A stretch of DNA of 64,000 nucleotides, taken from contig NW_020194519.1 of the NCBI RefSeq assembly GCF_002865645.1, forward strand, positions 493,542 through 557,541. Direction: 5' to 3'. Position numbers and translations under genes: made by a program. The notes below the pieces were generated by a model. It had not been told where the DNA came from and did no database searches. It saw nothing but the letters and a program-made list of their open reading frames with translations. Of the stretch, positions 23,657 to 34,828 are shown piece after piece; within the stretch, counting starts at the first letter, position 1; each line of letters begins with the position of its first letter. Origin of the DNA: Hyaloscypha bicolor E (Eukaryota; Ascomycota; Leotiomycetes; Helotiales; Hyaloscyphaceae).

Positions 23657-26419
23657 ATGCATGTTAGACTGTTCGGGAGGCTCTTCGAAGTTTCGCCTCG
23701 CGGTTGTGTTTTCACTGACGAGCCTGCGGCAAAAATCCGCTATAATAGCTTGTGGATCTTGCCAAACGTCGTCAGGCTTTCACGGCCGCGTTTCCGTACA
23801 GCACTTTGTAAAATGACCAATCAATCAGCGGAAAACACGTGGGGCTCTAAGTATCGTAAGAAAAACGACAGAGCCCCGCCGGAGATTTACGAAGAAGTCA
23901 ACACCAGCGTTCTCGAAGCTCTACCGGGAACACCCCCCCGGGGGCAATCCTTTCCACGATTGCCAGTAGAGGAGGACTTCCCGAAGTATATTGAGAATCG
24001 AGTTGTTTCATTGAATACTCCGAAGGAGGAGATCCAATACGTGATAGTTGTTCTCCACGGGTACGCGGCCAACCAACACACTTTATACGAGTTTGCCAAG
24101 AAGCATTTGCTTGGTCCAAGGACTGCCTGTATTTTTGTGCGAGGAACAACGCAGGTTGGGGAGACAGGCACTTATTGTTGGTCGGACAAGGGCGATTACA
24201 TTGGCAAAGACCGCACGCTTCAACTTATCAGGAGAGCAGGAACTGGCTTTTCTTCAATTCAAAGTTCTGAATTTGCAGGACCTAGTCGCTCAAACACCGC
24301 CAATACAACAACCGAGTCTCTCAACAATATTTCAAACAGGGCGGCCGACGTGAGTGATGATGATATTGGCAGGCCCACCTACGAAAACTGTACTGAGAGG
24401 ATCGGGGTTGAAGTCGTTACAAATGTTCTCATCAAAACATGCGGTTTCAGGGCGCGGGACATTGCAATTGTTGGGCACGACCAAGGCGGTACTGCTGCAC
24501 TTGCGGTTGCTGCCGCTTGTTGGCAGACAAAGTTTGGCGGAGTTGTGTCTATTGGTGGGCCATTGCCGAATGATTTCCCTGACGGAATCGAGTCTCGTAC
24601 TCATGTTTTACTTCTTGGTGGCAAGCTTGGAGATCTCAACCCAACGGAGTGTGCAAGGGTCCAAAGGGCATTTTCCGGGACTATCGAAGCACTCAAGCGA
24701 TACGATCCGCCCACGGATGGAGACGATTACAACGACATCAACAATGCTGAACTAAAGGAATTTGTGGCACATCAGTTGCGAAGAGAAGAATGGACAAAAG
24801 AGGCTGTATTAACCTTTGGTGTGTCTCCTTACTCCAATCCAATTCAACTTCCTGATTGCTAACACTGATTAGACGGGGGAGGAATTCGAGGATATGGAAG
24901 TTTGTTGATGCTTAAAGCTCTCATGGACAAAATCGCCTATTTCGAAAAGGAGCTGGATAAGGATGTGGAAGCAAGTGGTAAACGCAAACTCTCCGAGTCA
25001 AGCTTTTCACCTTGTGAATATCCTCCTCGTGAGGTGAACGGAACGACGGTCCAACGCGCACCTCATAAGTTGGAAGATGATGAACTCTATTTGCCATGTC
25101 ATTACTTCACGTTCATCGGAGGCACAAGCACAGGGGGGTATGTTCTGTCGTTTCTCAGCTTATATCTTTAATATCATATACTGACTTTACTCAGACTTAT
25201 CAGCATAATGATATCGAGATTTCGAATGACGGTCTGCGATTGTATTAAGGAGTATAAAGAATTGGGGGAGAAAGTCTTTGGCCATCCTCGACCACCTGGA
25301 TTCGCAAACATTCTAACTCATAAGTTCGATGCGGACGATCTCAAAAAAGCGATTTGCGACGTTGCTAAACGCCATGGTAATACTACTGAAGATGAGGATA
25401 GCGCGGCCCATTACCCGTGCCATGAAGACCTTTGCCAGACGTTAGTAGATCTACATCAGAGCTTCGATAACTGAACTGATACTTGCAATAGCATAGTCGC
25501 TGCTCGAGCTGATAAGGGCGGTGTCACTTTGCCTTTCCTGTTCCGAACATATGATTGCAGAGAAGATGAACCAGCTGGCTCAAAAAACCCGCCGTTGAAT
25601 GCAGGCCGAGCCGCACCGTGTAGCATTTTTGAAGTTGGGAGAGCAACGAGTGCGGCGACCAACTATTTCAGACCGATTAACATCAAAAATTGGGGCGTCA
25701 AAGGGTTTGAAAAGAAGGAGATATCGTTCGTGGACGGAGGCTTTGGCACTAACAATCCCAGTCACGAGATACTGAGAGATATCAAACGTAAACGAAGAGC
25801 GCCGAGCGAAGTCATCGAAGTGTTCGCTAGCTTTGGCACAGGAGTATCTGGTGACCATCTTGAAGGGAAACTGACCAGTTTATTTCGCATGGTGGAGGAG
25901 ATGAAAAAGGAGATAACCAATGTCCTCCCCGCCCACAGAGCCATGGAAGACGACAGCGGGATTCACGATGAGGATGGCCACAAAAGATTCCGTTACTTTC
26001 GGTTTGATGGCGGTAAAGCTCTGGGAGGAGTTGCCATGGATGAGTGGAGTGGGCGGAGGAGGAGTCAGATGAGAGTTAGAAGTCGACCTACGGGAGAAGA
26101 AACCTTGATTGCCATGGACATGGCCGTCAAAAAATTCCTGAAGGAAGACGGGGTCAAAAAAGACCTGGATGAATTAGCGCTGATCCTAGTTCGTCGCCGC
26201 CGATTGCGCACGAGAGATACACTGGCCTGGGAGCGTTACGCTTGTGCCTCGCGATATGAATGTTCCCAGGCAGAGTGCCATGCGTGGCTCTACACACCCG
26301 AGGAACTTCGAGCTCATCTTCGTAGCGAACGCCCTGATCTTCTTGAGACTGATTTTTCAACTGCTGTGGAGGGCTCAAAGAAGTGTTGGACATATCGAGG
26401 AGCTAAGCATGAAGATTGA
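23657..26419 (+). CDS. Alpha/beta-hydrolase-like + patatin-like phospholipase fusion, four exons
   Basis: Joined exons 23657-24818, 24873-25137, 25195-25440 and 25492-26419 give 866 residues. Each join restores a patatin motif: intron 1 (branch GCTAAC) joins LTF to DGGGIRGYG (388-396), intron 2 (GTATGT) completes GTSTGG with Ser473, intron 3 (GTTAGT) gives CQTIVAARAD. Catalytic Asp639 is in VDGGFGTNNP, after GRATSAATNYF. Family knowledge: patatins are Ser/Asp-dyad lipid acyl hydrolases. Residues 125-350 form a second hydrolase-like fold with VVLHGYAANQ at 131-140 and IVGHDQGG at 271-278, where the usual nucleophilic Ser is Asp275. The last 60 residues have a Cys/His-rich stretch (CSQAEC...HLRSER) like a worn C2H2 finger. 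Met53 (23813) is an equally possible start. Patatin and hydrolase domains often occur as effectors in fungal NLR-type proteins; no NACHT or NB-ARC is present here. Confidence 0.85.
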
Positions 26420-28084
26420 GCCACGGAGAAACCGAAGCTTCCAAGAGATGGAGCGAGAGGGCAGTGTTGTGTGGGATTATTACGGAGGCGGATGATGGAC
26501 GGGTGCGATGTTGAAGACCGGAGGACGGGCTGAAATACAGATATTGAAGCATGCTCCAAGGATGGGCACTTAACTTAATTTCAGGTCGGGTATTTAATTT
26601 GGGAGTTGCGGATTGTGTCAAAGAGCATAAGAAAGGGACATTTCTGCGATTCACACCATCGCCATTAATTACTGGGTCAAGGAAACCTCCCCTTTCTCTT
26701 TCAAACAGTGCCTATCAAATATTCAACCCATCACATCTATGGAGATGCAAGAAAAGCCCGCGAAGTTGCTTCAGAGTTGATGCTTGGAGTAGAGCGTGTC
26801 GATGGGGCTTTGAGAGAAGCAACGGTGCCAGTTAAGAGCGCGCATGTCTCAACTCCGTGGACATACTTGCCTAAGAAACAGTGCCGCATTGTCCTCTTCT
26901 ATAAGAACCTCGGTCAGCCCACCATTCCGTCTTTAACCATTAGGCTCTACTAGGGGTATGTTATTCCGTTCCATCGGGGAAAAGATATCTTATTACTTCT
27001 AGAGCTTCTATTCTTTATTTACTTCAAAGAAACATTCTAAGCAGGTCCCGACACTATCGGACAATGCATTATGGTCTTTCCAGTATCCAGTTATCGAATT
27101 CCATTAAGGCGGTAAGGTGTCAGCTGGTACGAATGTGGCGTCACTGTCTCGGCCCCTTATTGCCACCCCTTTGCTTAGTAGGCTCCACTGCTTATTTTTC
27201 ATGTGATTTCCCCTACTCTCTTATATTTAGCTTCACTCTCCGCTCTAGCTAGCTCTCTAATTGATCCCAGTTCAAGGCATCTGATATAAGAAACTAGGTG
27301 CCGTCATCTGCAGTTCTTGAAATCAGGGGCCTAGTTAGCCGATTACAACGGCCTTCCTCATGTAGGCATTTCTACCCGCGGGCTTGATATTCGCCGATTT
27401 ACCGAAAGTAAACAGTGACATCAAGCTAATAGGAGCACAGGTAGGAAAACATAAGTGATATATATGCTAGTACCCTTGGTTCCCTACAAGAAGCTAATAG
27501 ATAAAGAAATTACCCTGAATTGCTATAAAAGAGATTGAAGACCGATTAAAGTAAACTAAAGCGACGAGAGTACCAAAACCACGCCTCAACGACTGCTTAA
27601 TAGTCATAGCAAAGACCTCAATATCTCGATGATTTCGCGCTCAATATTCGCATGCTCTCTAGCACTCTCCTCCCTCATAGATGTGACCTGTCTCGTTGAG
27701 GTTGGCAAAGACGGACTGGAGGATTCGAAGGGCCTCCTCTTGAGCATTCTGCAGGATTACGTATTGAACATAAACAAAGGCTAATGACGGCGGAAACGTA
27801 AATGAATGCAAGCCAGGGATTTTGACAAGCGATCGTACCACTGAAGATTCCATTGATGCTTGGAGGTGAGTTGGTAAATTTGAGATTGAAGTTGGAGCGG
27901 CGCGGTGGCGTGGGCTCAGTTGCACACAGAGGCGTGTTGCCAAGCCCATTGTGCCTATGCAACTTCGAAGAGATACTCCAATAACAGATCATCCTAGAAA
28001 TCTAAAGGAACATACCCAACCAAGTCCAATCGGTCACAAGGTCTTGGTGGTGATGCGTTACGGCCTGCAGACCATTTCCATATA
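26420..28084. other. Intergenic region downstream of patatin fusion and HET gene
   Basis: Convergent intergenic space of about 1.7 kb. A coding-like 47-codon minus-strand piece lies near 27.60-27.75 kb (contains REESAREHANIEREIIEIL), but I could not build a gene around it. Otherwise nothing recognisable. Confidence 0.4.
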
Positions 28085-30061
28085 TCAACGAATATCGAAC
28101 TTCTCAGTAAACGGGTCCTCCACCTGAAGCTCATCCACCAGTTCGCCATGCATAATTCCATGCATATAACAAGTCCCAATGAATTTGTATCCAGTGTTCT
28201 CATTTCCATATTGGCGCAGTAAGACTGGAGCGCTGCAATCAACCAAAATAACCACGATATCCCCACCTCTGGCATCGAGTGGGACCAAGCACAGATACCC
28301 CTTTTCAGTCGTTGCGAGTTTTCTGTACCCCACACTAATAGCGAATGCCGACTTGAAGCGTGCAAGCTCCTCGCCCGGGTTGGAAGATTGGGATGGTGAT
28401 GAAAGCTGTCGACTTCGTTCTTGTCCGAGTTCTTCGAGCGTTGAGCCGCATAGTTTGAAAAGTTTGCACTGCGCCCACCATTGCTGGAGGAAAGAAGGAC
28501 TTGATGACTGGGATATGTGTTGGTAGAAGACGTCTCCCCAGTGCTGGGGGGCTTTTATTCCGTCCGCGAGATCGCGGTCTAGGACTATGGTTTTCCACAA
28601 AACGTCGGTGGGATGTTCGCCAGTTGGATATTTCGTACGACTATGAGGTGTTTGGTTTGGGTCGCGTTTATTGGGAGGCTCCGGCTCACTGGGCGCTGCA
28701 AAGACCTCTTGAATAGAGCCAACTCTTAGCCCTGTGGCCTGGAGCATTGCGTTTTCTCGAATGGAAAAAGTGGTCCTGTTGAGGGGACTGGGCTTGCCCG
28801 TGGCATTGATAAGAACAATATCTTCGTGTTTCTTCGTAGCAAGCTGCCAATATAGGAGCGGGGAAGGTCGACTTTGAATAATGACACTCCAATCCGGTAC
28901 CCATGAAGGCATGGGGTATTTCCTGGGCAATCCTGCAGAGTCGAGAAAGTCCAGAGATTTGTAGCGCGTCTCTCTGGTAAGTAAATGGCAAGCAAACGCG
29001 TACACATCGCCCACTTCCATGGCGTAAAGACCATCCGTCGTGGCTTCCGTTTGTAATTTTTGAGTTCCTTTGGGGTCATTGATCGAATGATCTTCAAAAC
29101 GGACCCTAGCAAGACCAGCAAGTGCAATAAACTTATCCTTTGCATTCGTTGCACCAGTTGATCGATGGTTCGATAACAGTGACAACAATGAGTCCCTCAG
29201 TTCACTCTCCACATTCTGCTGATAATCGTATCGAACACTCTGGATGGACATGATACGTTGACTGCCACCTGAAATACCTCGCAGGGGGTCTCTTTTATTG
29301 CCCCAGTTGTGAACGAAATCGGTCTCGGTATGAAGGTTCAAGAGATACACCGTGAATAAGAGTGAATCCCAACAGAATTTCCGGCTGCCACAGAAGAAGA
29401 CGATTTTTTTCGACAAGACGATTTCCTGCACAATCCAAACACGGTACCAGTAATCTCTAGTCAAGAGATGATCTAAAGCAGCGAGCTTATCTTCGATCCC
29501 CGGGGATTTCAGTGATCCCCATTGTGCCTTGTCTGCATTTTCTGGATCTGTATTGTCTCCTTGACACGAGTTGCGATAGACTCGTGACAAAACATTGATT
29601 AGATCAACAGCATTGTTGCTCTTATCTACTTCGGGGCCAAGCCAGCCCCAAGTTTCTTGCGCGCCAGAGAAAATACTCTGCATGAACTGAACTTGGGCTT
29701 CCTTCTCGTTATCGTGCTTCTGGTTTATACAAATTGCATCAACCCAAAGAGTAGGGATAGGATCCTGAGTATTCCGAAAGTGCTTTAGGGCCAAATGGAG
29801 ATTTCTTGTTACTTCAAATTCTGTCCCATTGACTTCTATCGTGACTTTATTGCTGTTGTCACCCCATGTGTAGGACAAGGCTGTGTAACATGGTGGATGC
29901 GCGTCATCGAGATGGACGGGTTTGAGAATACAACGAATTGGCGAGTCACCGTTATCACCATTAACTCCCGGGAAGAGGGTAAGGAGTCGAATTTGGCGAT
30001 GTCGAAGAGCCTCGTTCTCGTAGATGGTGTCCTCGATCTTGTCCTCGACGGAACCGGTCAT
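28085..30061 (-). CDS. HET domain protein 1 (heterokaryon incompatibility), single exon
   Basis: 658 codons from ATG. HET domain in the N-terminal half: YTALSYTWGD at 59-68, TLWVDAICINQ at 104-114, the FMQSIFSGAQETWGWLG segment at 126-142, and RDYWYRVWIVQEIVLS around 205-220. Family knowledge: HET domains act in allorecognition, triggering death of fused hyphal cells that differ at het loci. The C-terminal half (about 260-658) has no domain I recognise, as is common; no ankyrin, NACHT or WD repeats seen. The gene is convergent with the patatin fusion. Intact frame, no sign of RIP. Confidence 0.88.
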   Translation of the reverse strand: MTGSVEDKIEDTIYENEALRHRQIRLLTLFPGVNGDNGDSPIRCILKPVHLDDAHPPCYTALSYTWGDNSNKVTIEVNGTEFEVTRNLHLALKHFRNTQDPIPTLWVDAICINQKHDNEKEAQVQFMQSIFSGAQETWGWLGPEVDKSNNAVDLINVLSRVYRNSCQGDNTDPENADKAQWGSLKSPGIEDKLAALDHLLTRDYWYRVWIVQEIVLSKKIVFFCGSRKFCWDSLLFTVYLLNLHTETDFVHNWGNKRDPLRGISGGSQRIMSIQSVRYDYQQNVESELRDSLLSLLSNHRSTGATNAKDKFIALAGLARVRFEDHSINDPKGTQKLQTEATTDGLYAMEVGDVYAFACHLLTRETRYKSLDFLDSAGLPRKYPMPSWVPDWSVIIQSRPSPLLYWQLATKKHEDIVLINATGKPSPLNRTTFSIRENAMLQATGLRVGSIQEVFAAPSEPEPPNKRDPNQTPHSRTKYPTGEHPTDVLWKTIVLDRDLADGIKAPQHWGDVFYQHISQSSSPSFLQQWWAQCKLFKLCGSTLEELGQERSRQLSSPSQSSNPGEELARFKSAFAISVGYRKLATTEKGYLCLVPLDARGGDIVVILVDCSAPVLLRQYGNENTGYKFIGTCYMHGIMHGELVDELQVEDPFTEKFDIR

Positions 30062-31155
30062 GTCTCTGGATCAATCTCCAGTGTTGCCGCGGCGTGCAGG
30101 GTGGTTTGTTCGGAATGGTGCACACGCCAATTGGTTCCTTTCATTTACGCATTTGTAGTGTTGTAGTCAGTCATCTTAGAGTCCTGTTGGCGCCTTGTAA
30201 CTGTGCGAATTGGGCGTTGTCTATTTGGGGTGGCAGTTTGGGCTCGAAAGGTTGGGGCTTGATGTGAACAGAGAATTGGGTGGGAAGAACCTTGCAGCTC
30301 ACAGGGGTACAGTAAAATCAAGCTCTAGGCCCAGATTGGCGCCCGTGGCCGAGCCCTTGGCGCGGGCCGGGTGCAGTGTCAGCCCTAAATATTGGCTATT
30401 TTTGGGGGCTGAAAGTCTTGTGTCTCAGGAACCCCTCGCTTATTCTCCCCGTTTCCAATTCTGATAGGCCAGGTCTACGACATATGTGCTGTGGGTGTGT
30501 TACACAGCAGTCGGAACTCGATCCAACACATGGAGTATCTTTTCGATTGGGTCTCGCCCCTGAGCCGTCTCAGTGGGCGCTTGGGGACCTCAGTCAGCTT
30601 GGTCACTGAGCTGACCCACGCCGCATGCAATTTCTTGCGCTAAGGACACTCTCGTCCCCAAGGACCGGGGACCTGCACTGCCAGTCTCAGATGATGATTC
30701 CTTTGGGAAAGGTGCGGGGCCTGCAGACTGGGGCCTCGAAAACCCACGTGTGGATGCGGCTCTCACTGTGGAGAGTCTCCTTCTTTTCCCAAACGTCTCC
30801 TACCCGTCGTTCCCTCTCTTTCGTCCCAACTCTACCACCACACGTCAAAGCCGTCCCACTTGCTTTCAATCCTTGCCTCGACTGCCTCCCTAAGTCCGTT
30901 GTTGCGTGCCGTTAAGATTTCGGGGGAAAATTAGAATCGCCGACGCGCTGGTTAGCTTCTGTCCTCAGCGAGGCTGAAACCTTCTGCATCCCCTATCTTC
31001 ACCAGTGTCTATGCGACCAGCAACATAGTATGTATGAAAATATTTGAGTCGAATCCTCACACGGTAGTTGAAGCCGCTACCTGCCAATACCAGTTGTCCT
31101 ACGCGTTCGGTTACGTTTCTACGAATACCTTCGATCACCACGAATCCATATCAAA
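30062..31155. promoter_or_regulatory. Divergent intergenic region between HET gene 1 and the Pro/Gln/Tyr-rich gene
   Basis: About 1.1 kb between two divergent starts (30061 minus, 31156 plus), so it must hold both promoters. Pyrimidine-rich runs occur at about 30.78-30.89 kb. Short open frames here have no recognisable product. Confidence 0.4.
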
Positions 31156-33180
31156 ATGCCGTTCGATTACGCCAAGTATGAAGAGAAATGCAATGGGATG
31201 AGTGCAGAACAGCTGCAGAAAGAATGGGAGAACTACACGAGGCAGATATCGGCCGGCGCGACTTCGACAGCAACCTCAGTCCTTCTCATGCCCCTCACGG
31301 GTGGGATATCTGCCGTTGGACTCGGTCTCTCTGCCCCACGAATACACAATGCGCGCAAGAAACGGGAGATCATTGAGGCTGGTCTCAAAGCTAGGGGGAC
31401 AACTCATCGTACACGAACGGGGGACGTACTCGCGCCAATGGCAGTCTCTGGTGTCATCGGTGGCTTGACACTTGGACTTGCACCACCAGGTGCTAGTGAT
31501 TTCGCAGCTGTAGCGGCTGTGCGGGCGGTTGAAATGGCTGCAACAAATACGGCACTTAACGCAACGGAGGTTGTTGTTGTGTCGAATGCTCGAAAAAAGA
31601 TGGCCGATGAAGCGAAGCTCCATGATGAGCAATCTCAAGAGCAGAGTGCTAGGTACGGGTCGTTGGCGATTCCATTTTTAATGGAAGAGGCGGTATTAGC
31701 ATCTCAATACCCCCATCACCTGCAACCTTCGCAACAAACATGCGGCGTTGAGGCATCAGCCACCGCCATTCAAGCTTCGCCAGGGGATATCAAAACGCAA
31801 GAGATGTACATCCAGAACCAGCAAGACCCATCTGCGTCCTTGCCGTTATCTTCTCCTTCAATTCAAGACTCTACCGATGCCGGAAGACAGACAACAATCA
31901 ATCAAGCCGCACTAGCAACTTCAGATGCAGCCTCCATTTCGTCTCGCAGGTAAGTGTCAAACCCCACACCATTAAGGACTTCAAAGTTAGGTTTGCTTAC
32001 TAACACAACGTCCTATAGCCTCAACGATATTTCTTGTCTTACACCCGTTGACGAAGAGTATATGCTGAGGATGCATGCATTGGCATTGGTAACGGAGAAG
32101 CGTGAAGAGAACGGGCCACTCGGTCTCGGTCTCAGCCAAGTCGAACCTTATCCAAGAACACAAACAGAGGCTGCTGGCGGTAAAACTTCGCAGTTCACAC
32201 CTTCAACCCAACCTCAACCTCTTGAACGCGCAGAAGTGATTCAAGCCTTCACAGACGAGACGTCTCAACCAGATGTGCAAGAGGAGCGGCCAGGACTTCA
32301 ACCTCGACGAGAGCCGCGTTCAGCTACTCTCCCTGCAAGATATGATATACCACACTCTAGCTCACCGAGCAATCAACATGCTCAAAATTCCTTTTATCCA
32401 CCTCAGCCATTACCACCCTACCAGCCTCAATTTTTCATCCCGACATACCAAGAATCAGAACCACAACAGTACTACCCGCCTCCCGAACCACAACAGCAAT
32501 GCCCGCCTTCCGAACCACAACAACACCACGCCCCTCCCGCATCACAACAATACTACACACCGCCTGGACCGCCTCCACCGCAGCAGAGACAAGACAGCGG
32601 CTACGGGTCCATGTATTCGATTCATTCGATTAGCAACACCCCTCAGCAAACATATTATCCGCTCCCTTATAACTCCTCTCCGCAAATGTACCATCCTCCC
32701 ACGAATTTCGTTTCTCGCCATTCTTCCATACCTCAATCATACCAACATCCATCTGTCGCCCAGAAACCAATGCCATATCACCCAGGGGACCCCAACTCCT
32801 ATCACCAACAAATGCCAATGAATCAAGGACATCGCGGCTCCGAATCCTCTCTCTACCTAATGACACCTCCGCCACCTTATTACCCACCCCCACCAGGCAT
32901 GCCGTCGACCCAAGTAAACGAAGGAAAAGATAACGATTATTTCAACTACGCTGCCGCACCACCTCCACCACCACCAGCGCAGAGTGTAAACTCGTCACAA
33001 TTGAACCCCTTCAACCCTTTGCTACAACAACCCCAGAAACTGGTGGATGGGATGAACAAAGGATGGCAGTGGGCCAAGACTGCTGCTTTACCCATCAAAA
33101 CGCCTGTAGATTCGAAAACGTTTATGGAGCCTAATTACGGACCTGCTCCTGCTGTGCCGACTGCTTGGAAAGGATCGTGA
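31156..33180 (+). CDS. Hypothetical protein with small-residue hydrophobic N-terminal half and Pro/Gln/Tyr-rich C-terminal half
   Basis: Two exons, 31156-31949 and 32019-33180 (651 residues). The 69-bp intron has GTAAGT, branch CTAAC and CTATAG, and both flanking frames agree. Residues about 35-60 (ATSVLLMPLTGGISAVGLGL) and 95-120 (MAVSGVIGGLTLGLAPPG) are Gly/Ala-rich and hydrophobic, perhaps membrane-associated; each is followed by a basic RKK stretch. Residues about 385-640 are low complexity: repeated EPQQ(Y/Q/H)(Y/C/H)PPP-type units, QQYY, PPPP runs and YHPP, typical of a disordered, possibly phase-separating region. I do not recognise the family. The frame is intact and the composition normal. 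Confidence 0.8.
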
Positions 33181-33840
33181 TACGTATGAGTTCTAGTTTT
33201 AGATACGGCGTTGCAAGGAAATCTTGTCTTGTATTTGTTACTTTTTTTTCAGTGTAACGCTATTTAGTTGTAAGGTTATCAAGGTAGAATACGATGAAAA
33301 AGAAAACTCGATCCCCGCCTTGCCAAAGCCAATAAAGTTAATGAACGGGCCCTATGAGGGTTAATGCCTTTGTACGTTCTCTTGCGCGTGTTCAAGCATG
33401 CGTCACTCGATCACACAGTCGACGTGAATAAATTAGATCGTTGTTGTATAAAACGCGAGAGCGCCGTCGAGACCAACTACTTGTCGGGAGAGGCGGAATA
33501 GTTTGCTGTGGATATTCTCTACGACGATCATCCACCGGAGATTCGGGTGCTCTGAGAGATAACTCGTTTTATTTGTGCCGCACACGGTTAAACGCAGGCA
33601 CTGTTTCGAGGAGGTTAGTACTCAAAGGGCTGGACACTTGAGAGGTGGTTGTGAGATAAAAGAGGTAGGGCATAATAGATGGTGTTTTCTAGCATTTTGT
33701 TCGGGGGCGTTATATTGTCGTGTGCAAATTCGAACGGTACTACCGTACTCATTATGACCTTCTGAGGAGGCGCGCAGGACTTCTTCCTTCTTTGCCTTCG
33801 AATTTTTAGCGCTAGCCAAAAGAGAGAATGCGCTTCTGTT
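33181..33840. other. Intergenic region with presumed 3' UTR
   Basis: T-rich stretch (TTTTTTTT near 33.24 kb) after the stop codon is consistent with a 3' end. Nothing else recognisable before the repeat at 33841. Confidence 0.4.
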
Positions 33841-33938
33841 CCCCCCGATACCTCAATATTACCCGATTGCCCAATCGGGCGCCCGAATCGTAAAGGAGCT
33901 CCTATTGACCAATCGCTCGTATTGGTGTATCGGGGGGG
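33841..33938. repeat. C-tract terminal-inverted-repeat element, copy 1 (about 98 bp)
   Basis: Begins CCCCCCGATACCTCAATA and ends TATTGGTGTATCGGGGGGG, i.e. imperfect inverted ends. Inside is a second palindrome, CCGATTGCCCAATCGGGCG. A second copy in the same orientation is at 34734-34828. Confidence 0.75.
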
Positions 33939-34388
33939 ACAAAATGAAGATATATTAAAGACGCTTCACCCATATTAAGCTTTACTCTCCACGTCTCCCA
34001 CTACGTCTAGGTGCTCCCATAGCTACCTTAGCCCTATTTGGTGCCCTCACCCCACTTGGTCACCTAATTCTCCTTCTCCAGCTCCATTCTCACGTGTTTG
34101 CTCCACAGCTACTCTCGTCTTTGCTCTCTCAGATGCCCTACTAGCCTTCTGAGCTAATGCGATTGATCCACGACCATTCTCCATTGCAATTGCCGTTGGG
34201 AGAGTAATCTTATCCTTTTTATGGACTGCCCCAGTCGTAGGCAATCCAGGATAAGTTGATTGTGAGGTAACTTTATTGAGAGTACCATGTGGCCAGAGAG
34301 TTGTAAGTTCACCAAGCGGTGTCTTTACCCCTATTACCCCTATTATTACTCCCTTTAATATCTAACATTAATAAATTAAACTATAAGG

Positions 34389-34550
34389 TATCCCTTCGTC
34401 CGTTGAGACATAGTCCACGCTAGTAAGGGGGCCTGGCTCAGGGCGAAAAGGCGATGGATGACTAATAAGTTTTTAAGCAAAGGTACGACTTTACAGTCTG
34501 AGCCAGGCCCCCTTACTAGCGTGGACTATGTCTCACCGGACGAAGGGATA
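34389..34550. mobile_element. Foldback/MITE-like element with 53-bp inverted repeats
   Basis: The left arm (34389-34441) and right arm (34498-34550) are reverse complements with one mismatch in 53 bp, separated by a 56-bp loop. Ends read TATCCCTTCGTCCG and CGGACGAAGGGATA, so a TA duplication (Tc1/mariner style) is possible. No coding capacity. Confidence 0.85.
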
Positions 34551-34733
34551 GCATAAAAATGTAAGGTGTAGCGAAGTGAGAAAATTAAGCATGAGGATAT
34601 ACTTAATATTAATAATAGTGAGGCTGTGCTATGGCATAAATAGTGCGGATTAAGCGAAGTGAAGAATATAGGGTTGAGGATATATTTAGAGCGAACTAGT
34701 AGGTAAGGGGGTTTCAGCCCCTTTACTCGTTAG

Positions 34734-34828
34734 CCCCGATACCCCAATATTATGCGATTGCTCAATCGGGCGCCCGAATCGTAATCTAGCTCCCATTGGG
34801 CTATCGCTCGTATTGGTGTATCGGGGGG
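34734..34828. repeat. C-tract terminal-inverted-repeat element, copy 2 (about 95 bp)
   Basis: Same structure and orientation as 33841-33938, with scattered substitutions and the GGGCGCCCGAATCGTAA core intact. Together the two copies bracket a 0.8-kb segment holding the 53-bp inverted repeat element. Confidence 0.75.

Noticed and set aside
32273..32821. 182-codon frame inside the Pro/Gln/Tyr-rich gene
   Set aside because: Alternative-frame reading of low-complexity CCA/CAA-rich sequence; the long spliced frame explains the region.
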